DNA of 64,000 nt from Sepiola atlantica (taxonomy: Eukaryota > Mollusca > Cephalopoda > Sepiida > Sepiolidae): the NCBI GenBank assembly GCA_963556195.1, contig OY744551.1, positions 9,178,484 through 9,242,483 on the forward strand, written 5' to 3'. This document shows, one piece after another, positions 1 to 13,541 of the stretch (positions are counted from its first letter, which is position 1; every line of letters begins with the position of its first letter). The notes beneath the pieces are model-generated. The model was not told the DNA's origin, searched no databases, and worked only from the letters and a program-made list of their open reading frames with translations. A program made the position numbers and the translations under genes.

Positions 1-972
1 TCTATATATATATATATTATATATCTATATATAATATATAAACGATGTAGGGGGAATAACTTTGCTTGTTATATCTATAATATCTATATCTATATATATA
101 TATATATTATATATCTATATATAATATATAAACGATGTAGGGGGAATAACTTTGCTTGTTATATCTATAATATCTATATCTATATATATATATATTATAT
201 ATCTATATATAATATATAAACGATGTAGGGGGAATAACTTTGCTTGTTATATCTATAATATCTATATCTTATATATATATATATTATATATCTATATATA
301 ATATATAAACGATGTAGGGGGAATAACTTTGCTTGTTATATCTATAATATCTATATCTATATATATATATAATATATATCTATATATAATATATAAACGA
401 TGTAGGGGGAATAACTTTGCTTGTTATATCTATAATATCTATATCTATATATATATATATTATATATCTATATATAATATATAAACGATGTAGGGGGAAT
501 AACTTTGCTTGTTATATCTATAATATCTATATCTATATATATATATAATATATATCTATATATAATATATAAACGATGTAGGGGGAATAACTTTGCTTGT
601 TATATCTATAATATCTATATCTATATAATATATATATTATATATCTATATATAATATATAAACGATGTAGGGGGAATAACTTTGCTTGTTATATCTATAA
701 TATCTATATCTATATATATATATATATATTATATATCTATATATAATATATAAACGATGTAGGGGGAATAACTTTGCTTGTTATATCTATAATATCTATA
801 TCTATATATATATATAATATATATCTATATATAATATATAAACGATGTAGGGGGAATAACTTTGCTTGTTATATCTATAATATCTATATCTATATATATA
901 TATAATATATATCTATATATAATATATAAACGATGTAGGGGGAATAACTTTGCTTGTTATATCTATAATATC

Positions 973-1006
<34 letters not shown>

Positions 1007-1236
1007 CTATATATAATATATAAACGATGTAGGGGGAATAACTTTGCTTGTTATATCTATAATATCTATATCTATATATATTATATATCTATATATAATA
1101 TATAAACGATGTAGGGGGAATAACTTTGCTTGTTATATCTATAATATCTATATCTATATATATATATAATATATATCTATATATAATATATAAACGATGT
1201 AGGGGGAATAACTTTGCTTGTTATATCTATAATATC

Positions 1237-1270
<34 letters not shown>

Positions 1271-4200
1271 CTATATATAATATATAAACGATGTAGGGGG
1301 AATAACTTTGCTTGTTATATCTATAATATCTATATCTATATATATATATATATTATATATCTATATATAATATATAAACGATGTAGGGGGAATAACTTTG
1401 CTTGTTATATCTATAATATCTATATCTATATATATATATAATATATATCAATATATAATATATAAACGATGTAGGGGGAATAACTTTGCTTGTTATATCT
1501 ATAATATCTATATATATATATATAATATATATCTATATATAATATATAAACGATGTAGGGGGAATAACTTTGCTTGTTATATCTATAATATCTATATCTA
1601 TATATATATATATTATATATCTATATATAATATATAAACGATGTAGGGGGAATAACTTTGCTTGTTATATCTATAATATCTATATCTATATATATATATA
1701 ATATATATCTATATATAATATATAAACGATGTAGGGGGAATAACTTTGCTTGTTATATCTATAATATCTATATCTATATATATATATATTATATATCTAT
1801 ATATAATATATAAACGATGTAGGGGGAATAACTTTGCTTGTTATATCTATAATATCTATATCTATATATATATATATATTATATATCTATATATAATATA
1901 TAAACGATGTAGGGGGAATAACTTTGCTTGTTATATCTATAATATCTATATATATATATATATATATATTATATATCTATATATAATATATAAACGATGT
2001 AGGGGGAATAACTTTGCTTGTGATATCTATAATATCTATATATATATATATAATATATATCTATATATAATATATAAACGATGTAGGGGGAATAACTTTG
2101 CTTGTTATATCTATAATATCTATATCTATATATATATATATTATATATCTATATATAATATATAAACGATGTAGGGGGAATAACTTTGCTTGTTATATCT
2201 ATAATATCTATATATATATATATATAATATATATCTATATATAATATATAAACGATGTAGGGGGAATAACTTTGCTTGTTATATCTATAATATCTATATC
2301 TATATATATATATATTATATATCTATATATAATATATAAACGATGTAGGGGGAATAACTTTGCTTGTTATATCTATAATATCTATATCTATATATATATA
2401 TATTATATATCTATATATAATATATAAACGATGTAGGGGGAATAACTTTGCTTGTTATATCTATAATATCTATATATATATATATAATATATATCTATAT
2501 ATAATATATAAACGATGTAGGGGGAATAACTTTGCTTGTTATATCTATAATATCTATATATATATATATAATATATATCTATATATAATATATAAACGAT
2601 GTAGGGGGAATAACTTTGCTTGTTATATCTATAATATCTATATATATATATAATATATATCTATATATAATATATAAACGATGTAGGGGGAATAACTTTG
2701 CTTGTTATATCTATAATATCTATATATATATATATAATATATATCTATATATAATATATAAACGATGTAGGGGGAATAACTTTGCTTGTTATATCTATAA
2801 TATCTATATCTATATATATATATATAATATATATCTATATATAATATATAAACGATGTAGGGGGAATAACTTTGCTTGTTATATCTATAATATCTATATC
2901 TATATATATATATATATTATATATCTATATATAATATATAAACGATGTAGGGGGAATAACTTTGCTTGTTATATCTATAATATCTATATATATATATAAT
3001 ATATATCTATATATAATATATAAACGATGTAGGGGGAATAACTTTGCTTGTTATATCTATAATATCTATATATATATATATAATATATATCTATATATAA
3101 TATATAAACGATGTAGGGGGAATAACTTTGCTTGTTATATCTATAATATCTATATATATATATATTATATATCTATATATAATATATAAACGATGTAGGG
3201 GGAATAACTTTGCTTGTTATATCTATAATATCTATATCTATATATATATATATTATATATCTATATATAATATATAAACGATGTAGGGGGAATAACTTTG
3301 CTTGTTATATCTATAATATCTATATATATATATATAATATATATCTATATATAATATATAAACGATGTAGGGGGAATAACTTTGCTTGTTATATCTATAA
3401 TATCTATATCTATATATATATATAATATATATCTATATATAATATATAAACGATGTAGGGGGAATAACTTTGCTTGTTATATCTATAATATCTATATCTA
3501 TATATATATATAATATATATCTATATATAATATATAAACGATGTAGGGGGAATAACTTTGCTTGTTATATCTATAATATCTATATATATATATATAATAT
3601 ATATCTATATATAATATATAAACGATGTAGGGGGAATAACTTTGCTTGTTATATCTATAATATCTATATCTATATATATATATAATATATATCTATATAT
3701 AATATATAAACGATGTAGGGGGAATAACTTTGCTTGTTATATCTATAATATCTATATCTATATATATATATAATATATATCTATATATAATATATAAACG
3801 ATGTAGGGGGAATAACTTTGCTTGTTATATCTATAATATCTATATATATATATATAATATATATCTATATATAATATATAAACGATGTAGGGGGAATAAC
3901 TTTGCTTGTTATATCTATAATATCTATATCTATATATATATATATTATATATCTATATATAATATATAAACGATGTAGGGGGAATAACTTTGCTTGTTAT
4001 ATCTATAATATCTATATCTATATTTTTATATATATTATATATCTATATATAATATATAAACGATGTAGGGGGAATAACTTTGCTTGTTATATCTATAATA
4101 TCTATATCTATATATATATATATTATATATCTATATATAATATATAAACGATGTAGGGGGAATAACTTTGCTTGTTATATCTATAATATCTATATCTATA

Positions 4201-6632
4201 TATATATATATTATATATCTATATATAATATATAAACGATGTAGGGGGAATAACTTTGCTTGTTATATCTATAATATCTATATCTATATATATATATATT
4301 ATATATCTATATATAATATATAAACGATGTAGGGGGAATAACTTTGCTTGTTATATCTATAATATCTATATATATATATATAATATATATCTATATATAA
4401 TATATAAACGATGTAGGGGGAATAACTTTGCTTGTTATATCTATAATATCTATATCTATATATATATATATTATATATCTATATATAATATATAAACGAT
4501 GTAGGGGGAATAACTTTGCTTGTTATATCTATAATATCTATATCTATATATATATATATTATATATCTATATATAATATATAAACGATGTAGGGGGAATA
4601 ACTTTGCTTGTTATATCTATAATATCTATATATATATATATAATATATATCTATATATAATATATAAACGATGTAGGGGGAATAACTTTGCTTGTTATAT
4701 CTATAATATCTATATCTATATATATATATATTATATATCTATATATAATATATAAACGATGTAGGGGGAATAACTTTGCTTGTTATATCTATAATATCTA
4801 TATCTATATATATATATATTATATATCTATATATAATATATAAACGATGTAGGGGGAATAACTTTGCTTGTTATATCTATAATATCTATATCTATATATA
4901 TATATATTATATATCTATATATAATATATAAACGATGTAGGGGGAATAACTTTGCTTGTTATATCTATAATATCTATATCTATATATATATATATTATAT
5001 ATCTATATATAATATATAAACGATGTAGGGGGAATAACTTTGCTTGTTATATCTATAATATCTATATATATATATATAATATATATCTATATATAATATA
5101 TAAACGATGTAGGGGGAATAACTTTGCTTGTTATATCTATAATATCTATATCTATATATATATATATTATATATCTATATATAATATATAAACGATGTAG
5201 GGGGAATAACTTTGCTTGTTATATCTATAATATCTATATCTATATATATATATATTATATATCTATATATAATATATAAACGATGTAGGGGGAATAACTT
5301 TGCTTGTTATATCTATAATATCTATATCTATATATATATATATATTATATATCTATATATAATATATAAACGATGTAGGGGGAATAACTTTGCTTGTTAT
5401 ATCTATAATATCTATATCTATATATATATATAATATATATCTATATATAATATATAAACGATGTAGGGGGAATAACTTTGCTTGTTATATCTATAATATC
5501 TATATCTATATATATATATATTATATATCTATATATAATATATAAACGATGTAGGGGGAATAACTTTGCTTGTTATATCTATAATATCTATATATATATA
5601 TATAATATATATCTATATATAATATATAAACGATGTAGGGGGAATAACTTTGCTTGTTATATCTATAATATCTATATCTATATATATATATATTATATAT
5701 CTATATATAATATATAAACGATGTAGGGGGAATAACTTTGCTTGTTATATCTATAATATCTATATCTATATATATATATATATATTATATATCTATATAT
5801 AATATATAAACGATGTAGGGGGAATAACTTTGCTTGTTATATCTATAATATCTATATCTATATATATATATATATTATATATCTATATATAATATATAAA
5901 CGATGTAGGGGGAATAACTTTGCTTGTTATATCTATAATATCTATATCTATATATATATATATATTATATATCTATATATAATATATAAACGATGTAGGG
6001 GGAATAACTTTGCTTGTTATATCTATAATATCTATATCTATATATATATATATATTATATATCTATATATAATATATAAACGATGTAGGGGGAATAACTT
6101 TGCTTGTTATATCTATAATATCTATATCTATATATATATATATATATATTATATATCTATATATAATATATAAACGATGTAGGGGGAATAACTTTGCTTG
6201 TTATATCTATAATATCTATATCTATATATATATATATATATTATATATCTATATATAATATATAAACGATGTAGGGGGAATAACTTTGCTTGTTATATCT
6301 ATAATATCTATATCTATATATATATATAATATATATCTATATATAATATATAAACGATGTAGGGGGAATAACTTTGCTTGTTATATCTATAATATCTATA
6401 TCTATATATATATATATTATATATCTATATATAATATATAAACGATGTAGGGGGAATAACTTTGCTTGTTATATCTATAATATCTATATCTATATATATA
6501 TATAATATATATCTATATATAATATATAAACGATGTAGGGGGAATAACTTTGCTTGTTATATCTATAATATCTATATCTATATATATATATAATATATAT
6601 CTATATATAATATATAAACGATGTAGGGGGAA
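1..6632. repeat. AT-rich satellite A, about 75 units of 84-92 bp
   Basis: Tandem array that is already running at base 1, so its left end is outside the window. Each unit has a conserved non-AT core (ATAAACGATGTAGGGGG then AATAACTTTGCTTG) followed by ATCTATAATATCTATATC and a (TA)n tract. Unit length varies mainly through the (TA)n tract. Core substitutions are rare (for example TTGTGATATC near 2021 and a TTTTTA interruption near 4022), which implies recent homogenisation. Open frames of 70-140 codons across it are made of repeated IYIYI/YKRCRGNNFAC peptides and are not genes. Confidence 0.97.
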
Positions 6633-6654
6633 TTACTTTGCCCCATTACATCGT
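6615..6654. repeat. terminal satellite unit forming a hairpin
   Basis: In the last unit the usual core is followed by TTACTTTGCCCCATTACATCGTT instead of TTTGCTTG. This creates an inverted repeat: AACGATGTAGGGG pairs with CCCC-AT-TACATCGTT around a loop of about ten bases. Internal units keep only the left arm. The last unit may preserve the sequence from which the monomer was derived. Confidence 0.7.
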
Positions 6655-7092
6655 TCAACTGATTTTACTTGAAAACAAGATTAATAGAAAAGTAGAAAGT
6701 CAATATTAGACACACATAAAATAAGGACAAAAATTAACAAAACCTAGAAAATTAACTTTTAGTAATAGTAAGGACTACTTAGAGTTATTTGAAAATGTTC
6801 ATAGATTAACCCTAACTTAGGGTTATAATATTAATAGTTGATTATATTTAAATTGTCTGCATGCCGAAAGGAGTTCGTATTTTTAATTTATTATATTTTT
6901 TTATTTTTTAGCAGAGGTGATTATCATTACTGCTTCGGAAGTACACAGTTGGCAAAATTTAGATCCTGGAGTGTAAGATGTTAATGCGAATTAATTTATA
7001 GATTCGGTCGGTAGAAGTCTGTGTATCAAGTTATTAGTTATGTATATATACATGTGTGCATATATATATATATCTCTCTCTATATATATATA
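6655..7092. other. AT-rich spacer, nothing recognised
   Basis: About 440 bp of AT-rich sequence with no coding similarity or repeat I recognise, ending in a short (TA)n/(TC)n microsatellite at 7041-7092 that abuts the Helitron-like element. Confidence 0.5.
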
Positions 7093-7253
7093 TCTAATAT
7101 ATAAAGTAGAGACGTTTTTTCCCCTGTACCTTCTCGGAGTATAGGAAAATAACCACATGCATCACAGGCTACTAAACTCACTACTATACTACACTTATTC
7201 ACTCGAGCGTGTTTTAGTAAATTTGTTATTATTTTTTTCGACAAAACACTAAA

Positions 7254-7722
7254 TATTACATTTGGCCCACCAGCGTACTTCAATTCTAACTCAAGGGGAG
7301 TTTCCTGGACAGTGAAGCCAACTTTAAATGCGGTGTATGACCCTTGTTTCATGGATTCGGAAGGAAGGCTTTGTGTTCTGGATGTTACCATAAAAGATAA
7401 AGCATTTCGATTGATTGGGGTTTATGCGCCCAACTACCAGGCTGAGCGTGTTCCCTTTTTTCAGCAAATCGAGCAGTTCATGAATACAGTTTGTTCAGTT
7501 GTCTTACGGGAGACTGGTACGCGATCCTGGATCCTGATTTAGATCGCACGTGGATTCCTTCTAGAGGTATTAACAGAGATTACGATGCTAAAACATTTCG
7601 GGACTTTGTCGATGAGTTTGATCTTATCGATAAATTCTGAAATGAAAATCCTCGTGATATAGCTTGGACAGCTAGACGCGGCTCCAGTACAGTACAACTT
7701 TCGAGTTATATTGACATGTCTT
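7254..7722 (+). pseudogene. APE-type endonuclease fragment of a non-LTR retrotransposon
   Basis: Translation from about 7259 gives an exonuclease/endonuclease/phosphatase fold fragment: NSRGVSWTVKP, then SEGRLCVLDVTI, then FRLIGVYAPNYQAERVPFF. After a frameshift near 7500 the next frame gives GDWYAILDPDLDR (the GDWN-like block) and FRDFVDEFDLIDKF, then a stop and AWTARRGSST. Order and spacing match the N-terminal endonuclease of LINE ORF2 proteins of the L1/Tx1 kind. The start is missing, and frameshifts and stops make it non-functional. It lies wholly inside the Helitron-like element, so it was either captured or inserted. Some Helentrons also encode an APE domain, so that origin is not excluded. 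Confidence 0.75.
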
Positions 7723-8433
7723 AATTAACAATTCTGTACTGTCACTCTACTCATCGACACCGGGAACTAATAAGCACAGTTTAATTTTCACAAAACACCC
7801 AGTTCTTATTTATTATTTGCCTGGTATTAATTTACTACATAATATAAAGCAATACGCAAAAACTTAATGACCGCTCCCGTTCATTCCGATGATTTTCCGC
7901 GAATATCAGATTACGTTATTTCAAATTCTACCTATAGCTTCTACATTTATATTCATTCCAGAATTAAGCGAATGAAATTAACGAACACAGTTCCTGCAAC
8001 ATTTATTGATTCAACATGGCGGCTAAACTTTCTTGATTGAATCGACTTCCTATTTAATTCAATAAGCACCAAGATACTGGTAGACTCCGATACATTTACA
8101 TTTTCAAAATCATACACCTTAAACACGCATATTATAGAAACCTTGCCCAAATAAACCGTGAACATTACATTTGGTCAGCAGAAGCTTAATTTAAACATAG
8201 CACGCATGCCAATAAACAAGCTTAGCTTAATTGGCCTATTTTCACATCTATTTTTAGCTCGAAATCGTAGCGCAGTCATTAAGAAGGGAGGTTTCATTAT
8301 CGCCAGTTTTAGCGTTCGATCCCATTCAACTCTGCCGCTCTTTTCTTTTTTTTTTAAACGTTCGCCAACACTGTAGAGGGGGGAGGACAATAGGCCGTTT
8401 CTTTTTTTATTCGACGTCATGCAATAGGTAGTA
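7723..8433. other. interior of the Helitron-like element, nothing recognised
   Basis: About 700 bp between the endonuclease fragment and the terminal hairpin. It has short unrelated open frames on both strands and no recognised domain. Confidence 0.45.
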
Positions 8434-8984
8434 CTTTCTCCCGTGCAACGCCGGGCGACGGGTTCCGCTAGTATATATATATTATTGTTAGTTTATTTAT
8501 TTATTTATTCTTTATTTTTCATCTTGTTTTTATTTCTTTATTTAGTGCTTTTTAAAAAAAAAATTTTTTTGTTTTTTCTATATTTATTTATTATTATTTT
8601 TTTATATTTGTATGTTATTTGTATACATTTTGTGTTTAGATTAATTAATAGAGCAAGGTTGATTATGGTTTTTGGTTTATGGTTGAATGTTTGTTGAGAT
8701 TGATGTTCATATGGGGAGGCGCCTGTTTGATTGTTTGGGTGTGTGATGAGGAGGTAAGTAATGAGTGAAGTGGTGGACGTGGAATATAATGAGTGTTAGA
8801 TATGAGGGTTAGTCAGTGGGTGAGATGGTAGATTATTATAGAATGAACGGTGAGTAGAGCTTGTAACGCTGATTGAGGGGTTTAATCTGGAAATGAAGAT
8901 TGATTCTAAGGTCCCCGATGTTTCTGACAGACGCTAAGATGGAGACATGAATATCACGCTGAGCATATCGCTGTGTGCTTGTGG

Positions 8985-9098
8985 AAAGAGGATATACGGG
9001 CGTTCATGTACTCTTTGATGCGCAGATGTAGTGATCTTGTTGTGTTTCCAATGTAAAACTTGTTGCATTTACTGCACTGTAGTTTATATACAGTGTTG
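8985..9098 (-). pseudogene. GIY-YIG endonuclease fragment of the Penelope-like element
   Basis: The minus-strand translation reads VYKLQCSKCNKFYIGNTTRS followed by LHLRIKEYMN. This has the two conserved GIY-YIG strands (here VYKL and YIGNT), a C-x2-C pair typical of Penelope-like nucleases and the conserved Arg of RIKEYMN. It lies downstream of the RT block in a different frame. Confidence 0.85.
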
Positions 9099-9384
9099 GG
9101 GATAGGGCAATTGGTCAGGGAGCAGGGTTCGGGTGTGTGGTTAGTATGTTACTTAGATAGATGCGGATGGAGGTGGTGATTTTATCACTAAAGAAAGGGA
9201 GTTTTAAGAAACAGGTGTTAGAGAGGGTGCGGTGTCTACGTGTTTTGGACTTATTTAGGTGGGCTGTGGTGAGAGGGGGGTAGCCATTAGTTTGGAGGGT
9301 TTTGTGAAAGTTTTTAATGTGTCATTTTGTCAGCAGCAGAAGAGCACTTGTTTTGTATGCGGGTGATTTCATTATGGGCATAAC

Positions 9385-10390
9385 TCAATTTGGCTTTTGT
9401 GGGCAGGGCAGACTTAAAGTGTATGAAGAGGTTTTTGCAGGCAGGTTTCCTATAGAAGTTGGTATGTATAGAGCCGTCTTCGATATTAAGGTTGAAGTCA
9501 AGGAGAGAATGGGCCGGAATCGTTGGGGGTGTTCTATGGTGAATTGTATGTGGGTGTCGGTGTTGTTGAAGATGTTGAATATTTGAGTGGCTTCGTCTTG
9601 TGAGGATGTGAGGATTAGAATGTCGTCTATGTATCTGGAGAAGAATATATAGGAGGGGCAGGTGTTTAGTGCTCGTTGCTCTAACAGGTTCATGTTGGTG
9701 ATGGCTAAGAGACCGGAAAGGCTAGAATCCATGGGGATGCCGGTGATTTGTTTGAATGTGTGCTGCTGAAAAGTAAAGTATGTGTTGTCGATGATGATGC
9801 ATAAGAGATTATGGATGTCAGTCCGAATAGCTCAAAGTTGTCAGAGGAAGATATGTGATCGGTGATGAGGTCTATAGCTGGGTGTGCAGGTATTGAAGTG
9901 TAGAGGGAGACTACGTTGAGGCTAAATATATAGTTGTTTGTTTGTAGTTGTTGGCGTTGGAGTGAGTGTAGTCTGCTAATGACTTGGTTGGAGCTGCTGA
10001 CATGTGCGGGGAAGGTGGGGAGTAGCGGTTTGAGTAGTTGAGAGAGAAGCCAGGAGATTTTATAGAGTGGTCCTTCAATACTGGAGACTATAGGTCTAAT
10101 TTGTGTGTGTGTGTTGGTCTTGTGTGTTTTAATGAGGTGATAGAAGGTGGAGAGTTTGCTGTGTTTGGTGGTGAAGTTGATTTTGTATTTTTGGGGGAAG
10201 GTTGCGTGTGATGCAGATTTGGGACCAGGTGTTGTTAATGGAGTTTTGGACTAATGTGGCTGAAATGTTAGGGGCGGGGGTGTATAGGTTGTTGTTGCTG
10301 TTGTTGTTGTTAAGGTGTTCAAGGGCGAGTGTGTTGTAGGAGTCTTGAGAGATGATGAAGAATTCCTTGCCTTTATCAGAGGGTAAGTAA
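9385..10390 (-). pseudogene. Penelope-like reverse transcriptase, broken
   Basis: The longest open stretch (9732-9385) contains SSLSGLLAITNMNLLEQ and the catalytic block SRYIDDILILTSSQDEATQ, with the YIDD aspartates, followed by HIQFTIEHP. Just upstream, in the same direction, is YFTFQQHTFKQITGIPMD, the block before the active site. The more N-terminal block DKGKEFFIISQDSY lies near 10370. Stops and frameshifts between them (near 9800-10150 and after 9385) rule out a working enzyme. Confidence 0.82.
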
Positions 10391-10394
10391 ACTA

Positions 10395-10432
10395 TATATG
10401 TGTATATCTATCTATATATATATATATATATA
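10395..10432. repeat. TA/TC microsatellite
   Basis: Simple tract of TATATA with TCTATC interruptions at the 5' border of the Penelope-like element. Confidence 0.85.
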
Positions 10433-10998
10433 ATCTACCACACAAACATTCTCGTAAATGACACAAGGATGAGCTGTTGGGAGTTTGGAGTCTCTCTTAG
10501 TTGCCACTACTCTCAGGACCACAATGTTCAAAACTGATCTGAACGTTTATGGAAGTTAGACCCCCAAAATACTTCAAATGCATCAAACACGTTGCTTCAT
10601 CATGGCCGTAGTAGAACTACATCTCCATTAGTAATAGAAAAACCAACAAGTTAATTGTGAAAATGGCAGATCTTCAATAATAAAGTAAGACATGCCATCC
10701 TTCCCTGATTTCCACAAATGTACGCATTCATCCTTTAGTTCCTTTTTTAATGCTGAATTGATAAGTGTTAAGGAGAGATAAGGGGATAACTAGAAAAGAT
10801 TGTCCTCACTTTCAAATTTTACGGTGAATGAAAAACAAATAAAATAAAAATTACAAATTAGTTTAAACAAAATAAATTTTAATATATGGGCCGATAGAAC
10901 TTCAAGTAAAAATTAAAATTCTAAAAGCCAAGAAAAATAATCTGATTCTATTTCTATTTAAAAAAAATGGGCAGTTTCAAATGTGGAATTCCAACCCT

Positions 10999-11124
10999 TC
11001 CTTTTCTGGTGCTACCAGATCAGGCTGTCTGAAAATATCGGCTTCCTGACCCTTAAAATGCACCAAACATTGATGTTTTATTGCAAAACTCAATCATGTT
11101 CTGCAAAAAACAACAATTTCCATC
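10999..11124 (-). mobile_element. R1 dispersed repeat, 3' part
   Basis: Reverse complement of the right half of the repeat called R1 here (best copy at 38499-38760). It contains CTGGTGCTACCAGATCAGGC, CGGCTTCCTGACCC, and TGCACCAAACATTGATG followed by the pieces that match CAAAACTCAATCATGTTC. Only the right half is present. It lies outside the gelsolin-like gene. Confidence 0.75.
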
Positions 11125-11827
11125 TCTGATTATTGAGGATGTACCCCCGACTGGTCAGAACTCACCTACTCAGCCTTGTGCCAGGTCTGTGTAGGTATGT
11201 ATATATTTTTCGTGAATGTCATGTCGATTCATAAACTGTCGTTTTCAATCATCACAAGAAACGAAAGTCAACATTTTCCAATCTTGTATAATTTAAATGC
11301 TGGGTTGAAATTTTGAAACAATTGTAAACCGATTTGATATAAATTGTTTTCTTTTAGAATTAGTTTAAAAGCTACTTTAAAATACATATTTTTTTGTGAA
11401 CTAGAGAAAACTTGAATGCCTGCTAGACACGTACCTCGAGTACAACCTGGCATGAGGATACTTCATCCTACAAGTAAACCATGACTAAACATTCAAAATT
11501 ACATAGTATTCATAGCCCAAATAAGATCCTCTCAACACGGCTATACAGTGGCTTATACAAGAATATGAATAATGTTACCTCATAACTGGATACTCTACCA
11601 GACTAGATGAATTCTTGTCTAGGAATCCGGCGAGACCACAAGAAAGACATACTATGAGAAAGACATAGTTAACTGGTCAATTGGGGACAAGAAAACTCAT
11701 GTTTTTAACTTCTTTACTAACTCAACGATTGACAGGTAAAGGAGGACTTTAATGGAATATTCGAATATATGTTAGTTCCAGGAAGGTGCCTCCTTTGATT
11801 TCTTACTTACTTACTAAAGTAAAATGA

Positions 11828-11859
<32 letters not shown>

Positions 11860-12230
11860 GTGACATCATGGAGCCCCCCCCCCTCCCTCCAGAGAATGTT
11901 GTGAAATGATTCAGCAAGGCAGTAGGATGAATAATCAGCTCGGAGTGGCTAAAAGGGCGAGCACAGTAGTCACCCTGATCAATAGAAACTGACTAAGAAA
12001 AAGGACCGGACATAGGATTTCCGGCCCTGAGTCAATATATTTGAGTTTTACGACAGTTTTGAGTTTGCGGCAGTTGGCAGCTCAGGGAGGTCCCCCTCGA
12101 GAGATTTCATCCTCGGACAGATAGTTAAACCCAAGTGAGGCGAGGGAGATTGCAGATTGGCGCAGACTCAAGAGGAGCTGATCAACTGAACGATAATGGT
12201 GGAGGCACCCAGAGTGCAACTACCCTATAC
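11125..12230. other. non-coding stretch with one CA microsatellite
   Basis: No coding similarity seen. A (TA)n(CA)n tract lies at 11829-11860 and a C-run at 11873-11882. Otherwise nothing recognised. Confidence 0.5.
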
Positions 12231-12231
12231 A

Positions 12232-12371
12232 CAGAGTTTGTGTGTTTTCTTGTGAGTCTGCAGTGTTTTCTTTTCTGTAATCTTGTAAACCAGTGCTTGT
12301 GCCAAGACGATTTACAAGTTGAAAAAAAAAAAATAATGCAGACTCACAAGAAAAAAAAAAACACAAACTCA
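12232..12371. repeat. fold-back hairpin, arms about 31-35 bp
   Basis: The left arm 12232-12262 (GAGTTTGTGTGTTTTCTTGT then GAGTCTGCA) is matched in reverse complement by 12337-12371 (TGCAGACTCACAAG, an A-run, then CACAAACTC). The arms differ mainly by the length of the A/T run. The loop is about 75 bp. No gene is recognised in it. Confidence 0.75.
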
Positions 12372-13240
12372 GACACATTATGTATACTGGAGCCCTGGAC
12401 GAGTATGTGATAACGTCATGGAAAAAGAGCCGCGTACACTCTCACGCCCACATCTTAGTTGAGTTTCGGTGTATTGCCAAGACGAGAGATGACGACTAAC
12501 AGAAAACCACAGCACACAAGAGTTGGGGGTCAGCGATTGTCGAGAAGATGGGTATATGGGTTTACACATCTGTACGCACAAAACACATGCATGTAAATCA
12601 GATGGCAAAATAATAAGTCTGTTTACTTATATATAAGATTCAATCGATTTTATTGGCCAAAAACAAAACAAAAAAACAGTAAAGTGCAAAAAGACATGTA
12701 AAAATATAGAAGATATTGCATCTATGTACCGTCTGAATGTTTGTCCAAGGCGACTTTAAATCTGGGTATGTTAGGCATCATCATGACCTCTTCTGGTAGA
12801 TGTTCCAGGAAGCAAAAAGATGGACAGAGAATGCTGCGGTTTTTCTGTTGAGACGAAAATTGCAATGGTACATCTTCTGCGGGTGTTAATAATTACTATC
12901 TATCTAGAGAACTCCCTGTGTGTTTCCTATAGAGTTACCAGCTGCATCTGTATAGCTGGAGATTCCAAGCCAGTCACGGTGATGTACATTAAAATTGCCA
13001 AATACATGTATTTGGCCACTTGAGTCAAGTGAGAGTGCTATATCTATGCTTTCAGAGACAAAGTTAAGTAGGATACAGTCCTGGGTCGAAGGAGAACGGT
13101 ATAAGAAAAATAAGTAACTAATGCTGTGCTGTAAGGTTAATCTAAAGCACATGTAGGCTTGATAATCTGATTCCAGACTATGTTCTCTAGCCTACATTTG
13201 TACGCATACGTTTGTTAGAGTTTTTACTGTGGAGTATTGA
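12372..13240. other. non-coding stretch, nothing recognised
   Basis: Mixed-composition sequence without recognisable domains, RNA genes or repeats. Short open frames here lack any family signature. Confidence 0.45.
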
Positions 13241-13541
13241 TTTACTCCTCTCCAGGAGTTAGGCACAAGGCCAGTTTTTATCTTACTCCCACAAGTAAGA
13301 TGTGACCCAAGGTCGGGTCAGGAAAGTGGGGTTTAAAAAATTGCCTGGTAAGCAATAACCTTACTCCTCCCCAAAGAGGGGAGGCGAAACCTGGGAGGTT
13401 GGACCTCCTAAAACTGCACAGGACAGACCCATAGACCGGCATAAATAAAGCCTTGAAGGCCAAGACAATACCAGTCTATGGGGGTGCAGTATCCATCGGA
13501 ACAGATACTACACTTTGATCTTGGCCTTTTGGCTAAGATCA
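13241..13541 (-). mobile_element. U2-snRNA-derived SINE, copy 1 with flipped head
   Basis: On the minus strand the head reads GATCAAAGTGTAGTATCTGT, matching the 5' region of U2 snRNA including the branch-site recognition segment GTGTAGTATC. It is followed by a body shared with the copies at 28097, 29872, 35915 and 54432 (GAGGGGAGGC-type stem, GTGACCC-type motif, GGAGTAAA-type tail). Unlike the other copies, the segment 13518-13541 reads as U2 stem-loop I on the plus strand (CTTGGCCTTTTGGCTAAGATC). It is therefore inverted relative to the rest of the head. An extra segment of about 40 bp lies near 13430-13480. Confidence 0.75.

Larger units (their letters stand above)
7093..8471 (+). mobile_element. 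Helitron-like element (1.4 kb) in TA-rich DNA
   Basis: The left end reads TCTAATATATAAAGTAGAGA, a 5' TC start with the A/T-rich form usual in animal Helitrons. The right end has a short hairpin (CCCGT at 8440-8444 pairing with ACGGG at 8458-8462) followed shortly by CTAG at 8468-8471 and then T. Terminal inverted repeats are absent. No Rep/helicase coding sequence is visible, so it looks non-autonomous. It contains an APE-type endonuclease fragment. The boundaries are inferred from the ends only. Confidence 0.65.
8600..10405 (-). mobile_element. decayed Penelope-like retroelement (RT + GIY-YIG)
   Basis: Read on the minus strand, this region gives the start of a Penelope-like reverse transcriptase near 10390 (LPSDKGKEFFIISQDSYNTL), the central RT block near 9760-9610, and a GIY-YIG endonuclease block near 9098-8990. 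That domain order, RT then GIY-YIG, is diagnostic of Penelope-like elements. Several frameshifts and stops separate the blocks. The 5' side abuts a (TA)n-rich microsatellite (10395-10432) and the 3' side merges into T-rich sequence after the Helitron-like element. The outer limits are approximate. Confidence 0.82.

Noticed and set aside
1..5717. Series of 70-140 codon frames in satellite A
   Set aside because: Identical peptides repeated at each unit, ending at the TA tract. No coding signal.
1..6632. Possible CRISPR-like array
   Set aside because: The units have no unique spacers. The region between cores is itself a repeat, and the DNA is eukaryotic.
12135..12608. Overlapping small frames on both strands
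   Set aside because: They cross a fold-back hairpin, have no family motif and no splice sites in keeping with an exon.
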